DNA of 64,000 nt, from positions 124,001 to 188,000 of the forward strand of contig NZ_JAUTAJ010000002.1 in the NCBI RefSeq assembly GCF_030818485.1. Reading direction: 5' to 3'. The stretch's first letter is position 1. Each line of letters begins with the position of its first letter. Under the pieces are notes generated by a model, which was not told the origin of the DNA, ran no database searches, and saw only the letters and a list, made by a program, of their open reading frames with translations. A program made the translations under genes and the position numbers. The DNA comes from Pseudoroseomonas cervicalis (GTDB lineage: Bacteria; Pseudomonadota; Alphaproteobacteria; Acetobacterales; Acetobacteraceae). Below, one piece after another: positions 61,814 to 64,000 of the stretch.

Positions 61814-62824
61814 TCAGTCCGCGGTGGCGCCGCTGGCGCGCACCAGCGGCACCCAGAGCGCCAGCTCGCTCTTCAGGAAGGCGGCGAAATCGGCCGGGCT
61901 GTCCTGCGGCAGCGGCGGCAGCTCCATCTCGCGCAGGCGCTGCGCGGTGGCGGGCTCCAGCACCGCGGCGCGCACCGCGCGGTTCATCGCCTGCACGATC
62001 GGCGCCGGCGTGCCGGCGGGGGCGAAGACGCCGAACCAGGAATAGGCCTTGTAGCCGGGCAGCCCGGCCTCGGCGGCGGTCGGCACCTCGGGCATCAGCG
62101 TCGAATGCTCGTCGGTGGCGATGGCCAGGCAGCGCAGCGCGCCGCTGCGGTGATGCTGGGCGATCAGCGCCGGCGTGTCGAAGCCCACCGCCACCTGGCC
62201 CGCCACCAGGTCGTTCAGCATCGGCGCGCTGCCGCGATAGGGGATGTGGGTCGCCTCGGCGCCGATGGCGTTGAGGAAGCTGACCGCGGCGATATGCGCC
62301 GAGCCGCCGGCGCCGCCCGTGCCATAGCTGTACTTGCCCGGATTGGCCTTCAGCAGCGCGATGAACTCGGACAGCGTCGCGACGCCGAGCGAGGGGTGCA
62401 CGGTGATGCAGATCGGCACCAGCACGGTGGCGGCCACGGCGGCGAAGTCGCGCTCCGGGTCGTAGGGCAGCCGCTCCCGGTACAGCCCCACCGCCAGCAC
62501 ATGGGTGGAGATGGTGCCCATCAGGAAGGTGTGGCCGTCGGGCGCCGCCTTGGCCACCGCATCCGAGCCCAGCGTGCCGCCGGCGCCGGCGCGGTTCTCG
62601 ATGACGATGGGCTGGCCGAGCAGCGCCTGCAGCCGCGGCGCCAGCATGCGGGCCGAGACATCGGTGCTGCCGCCGGCGGCGAAGGGCACCACCATCCGCA
62701 CCGGGCGGCTCGGCCAGGCTGCGGCGCCCGGCTGGGGCGCGCCCTGGGCGAGGGCCGGCCGCGCCAGGGGCGACAGCCCGGCCAGGGTGGCGGGCAGGGC
62801 GAGCAGGGCGCGGCGGCTGGGCAT
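61814..62824 (-). CDS. Bug-family (tripartite tricarboxylate) solute-binding receptor
   Basis: A 336-residue periplasmic receptor. The signal peptide is PSRRALLALPATLAGLSPLA, with RR start; the body has WPSRPVRMVVPFAAGGSTDV and VIENRAGAGGTLGSDAVAKA, the Bug hallmarks. These bind organic acids. No TctA/TctB channel genes are beside it; an SLC13-type transporter is upstream on the same strand, 70 bases away, and could be served by or independent of it. The ATG at 62824 gives a proper signal peptide. Confidence 0.9.
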   Translation of the reverse strand: MPSRRALLALPATLAGLSPLARPALAQGAPQPGAAAWPSRPVRMVVPFAAGGSTDVSARMLAPRLQALLGQPIVIENRAGAGGTLGSDAVAKAAPDGHTFLMGTISTHVLAVGLYRERLPYDPERDFAAVAATVLVPICITVHPSLGVATLSEFIALLKANPGKYSYGTGGAGGSAHIAAVSFLNAIGAEATHIPYRGSAPMLNDLVAGQVAVGFDTPALIAQHHRSGALRCLAIATDEHSTLMPEVPTAAEAGLPGYKAYSWFGVFAPAGTPAPIVQAMNRAVRAAVLEPATAQRLREMELPPLPQDSPADFAAFLKSELALWVPLVRASGATAD

Positions 62825-62893
62825 GGCGGCTCCGGGAACAGGCGCGACGATGCTGCGGCGCAACAGAAACCGCGTCAAGCCGGTGGCGGCGCG

Positions 62894-64000
62894 TCAGCGC
62901 AGCGGCAGCAGCCAGGGCACCAGCAGCACCGACAGCGCCATCACCAGCAGTGCCAGCGGCGTGCCGATGCGCAGGAAATCGGCGAAGCGGTAGCGCCCCG
63001 GCCCCAGCACCAGCGCGTTCACCGGCGAGGAGACCGGCGTCATGAAGGCGGTGGAGGCGGCCAGCGCCACGATCATGGCAAAGGGCAGGGGGGAGGCGTC
63101 CAGCGCCCGCGCCGCGGCGATGGCCACGGGCGCCATCAGCACCGCCGTCGCGGTGTTGGAAATGAACAGCCCGGTCACCGCCGTCAGCGCGAACAGGCAG
63201 GCCAGGATGGCATGCGGCCCGGCATCGCCCATCAGCCGCACCAGCCCGTCGGCGGCCAGCGCGATGCCGCCGGTCTTCTGCAGCGCCAGCGAGAAGGGCA
63301 GCATGCCGATGATCAGCGCCAGGCTGGGCCAGTGGATGGCGCGATAGGCGGCGTCGAGATCGATGCAGCGCGTCGCCGCCATCAGCGCGCAGCCGATCAG
63401 CGCCGCCAGCAGATGCGGCACCAGCCCGCTGACCATCAGCGCCACCATCACCAGCACCGCCAGCAGCGCCTGCGGCGCGCGGTCGGCGGCGGGGGCGGGC
63501 TCCTCCAGCTCGGGCGGCAGGTTCAGCAGCAGGAAATCCCGCCCGCCGCGCTGCGAGCGGCGCAGATGCCGCCAGGGCCCGACCAGCAGCAGCGTGTCGC
63601 CGGTCTGCAGCACCTGCTCCAGCTGGCCCTGCTGCACCGCCTGCCGCCCCTGGCGCAGCCCGACCACGCTCAGCCCATACTGGTCGCGGAAGCCCGCCTG
63701 CAGCACCGAGCGGCCGACCAGCCGGGAATCCGGCGTCACGATCACCTCGGCCAGGCCGAGCGGGCTGGGCTGCGCCACCAGCGCCTCCTGCTCCAGCGGC
63801 AGCGCCTCCAGCCCGAGCCCGGCGCAGCGCTCGGCCAGCGCCGCCTCCGGCACCGGCCATTCGGCCAGCAGCACGTCGCCCGGCTGCGGCACCGCCTCGG
63901 CCACCGGCTCCAGCCAGGCGCTGCCGAAGCGGCGCGGCCGCTCGATCGCCAGGATGGTCAGCCCATGCAGCTGGCGCAGCCGCAGCGCGCCGAGGCGCTG
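62894..64000 (-). CDS. SLC13/DASS-type anion transporter with RCK-C (TrkA-C) domain (5' end outside window)
   Basis: The last 369 or so codons of a membrane transporter. A TrkA-C-like part (GLAEVIVTPDSRLVGRSVLQ, GLSVVGLRQGRQ, LQTGDTLLLVG) precedes a hydrophobic half with WPSLALIIGMLPFSLALQKT and LFISNTATAVLMAPVAIAAA (the SNT motif of SLC13), then FMTPVSSPVNALVLG. Proteins of this form carry sulfate or dicarboxylates. The N-terminal helices are outside the window, so the substrate cannot be narrowed. Confidence 0.88.
   Translation of the reverse strand, partial: QRLGALRLRQLHGLTILAIERPRRFGSAWLEPVAEAVPQPGDVLLAEWPVPEAALAERCAGLGLEALPLEQEALVAQPSPLGLAEVIVTPDSRLVGRSVLQAGFRDQYGLSVVGLRQGRQAVQQGQLEQVLQTGDTLLLVGPWRHLRRSQRGGRDFLLLNLPPELEEPAPAADRAPQALLAVLVMVALMVSGLVPHLLAALIGCALMAATRCIDLDAAYRAIHWPSLALIIGMLPFSLALQKTGGIALAADGLVRLMGDAGPHAILACLFALTAVTGLFISNTATAVLMAPVAIAAARALDASPLPFAMIVALAASTAFMTPVSSPVNALVLGPGRYRFADFLRIGTPLALLVMALSVLLVPWLLPLR

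Overview
The window is about 70% GC and densely coded. Gene content resembles an environmental alphaproteobacterium of the Acetobacteraceae (Roseomonas-like): a Bug-type solute receptor, a cyanide-insensitive-type CydAB, Hmu heme uptake, DctABD and many dipeptide-type ABC genes. The taxonomic assignment is inference only. I saw no rRNA, tRNA, CRISPR array or insertion sequence.

Layout. 0-0.8 kb: a RES/Xre toxin-antitoxin pair, with the toxin cut by the window edge. 0.9-6.9 kb: a minus-strand heme operon (hmuR-S-T-U-V) divergent from a GbsR-type regulator and cydAB (7.1-10.1 kb); cydB carries a one-base frameshift near its end. 10.3-14.9 kb: a short-chain dehydrogenase, selO, then a thioesterase and 3-oxoacid CoA-transferase operon behind a promoter with three alternating operator half-sites. 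14.9-30.6 kb, the most unusual region: two TPR/GT41 (OGT-like) glycosyltransferases, a UDP-glucuronate decarboxylase, an HlyD-type adaptor and a type I secretion ABC exporter on the minus strand, facing a 1697-residue protein made almost wholly of octapeptide repeats, followed by two methyltransferases. The repeat gene contains just over seven tandem copies of a 576-bp unit. I infer a system that glycosylates and exports a repetitive surface protein.

30.6-35.5 kb: dctB-dctD divergent from dctA, with a palindromic activator site, an IHF-like site and a sigma-54 promoter before dctA. 35.5-38.1 kb: a nitroreductase, a persulfide-dioxygenase-like MBL protein with a BigR-type repressor, and OsmC. 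38.1-40.2 kb: a GntR regulator and an rcnA/rcnR-type nickel-cobalt efflux pair. The pump has a His-Asp tract encoded by a 20-unit hexanucleotide microsatellite and its own one-base frameshift. 40.2-51.1 kb: a seven-gene minus-strand operon (amidase, hydrolase, peptide-type ABC transporter, C45 acyltransferase-type hydrolase) divergent from a GntR regulator and an omega-aminotransferase; together they look like uptake and breakdown of an amide or peptide-like compound.

51.2-54.9 kb: an unknown protein, two oligopeptide-type ABC ATPases without permeases, and an unknown Cys-x-Cys protein. The ATPase pair and the CxC gene each have a good Fur-box match, so both are probably iron regulated. 54.9-64 kb: a chemoreceptor, a diacylglycerol-kinase-like enzyme, an inositol-monophosphatase-like enzyme, a DUF4403 protein, a diguanylate cyclase, a Bug receptor and a truncated SLC13-type anion transporter.
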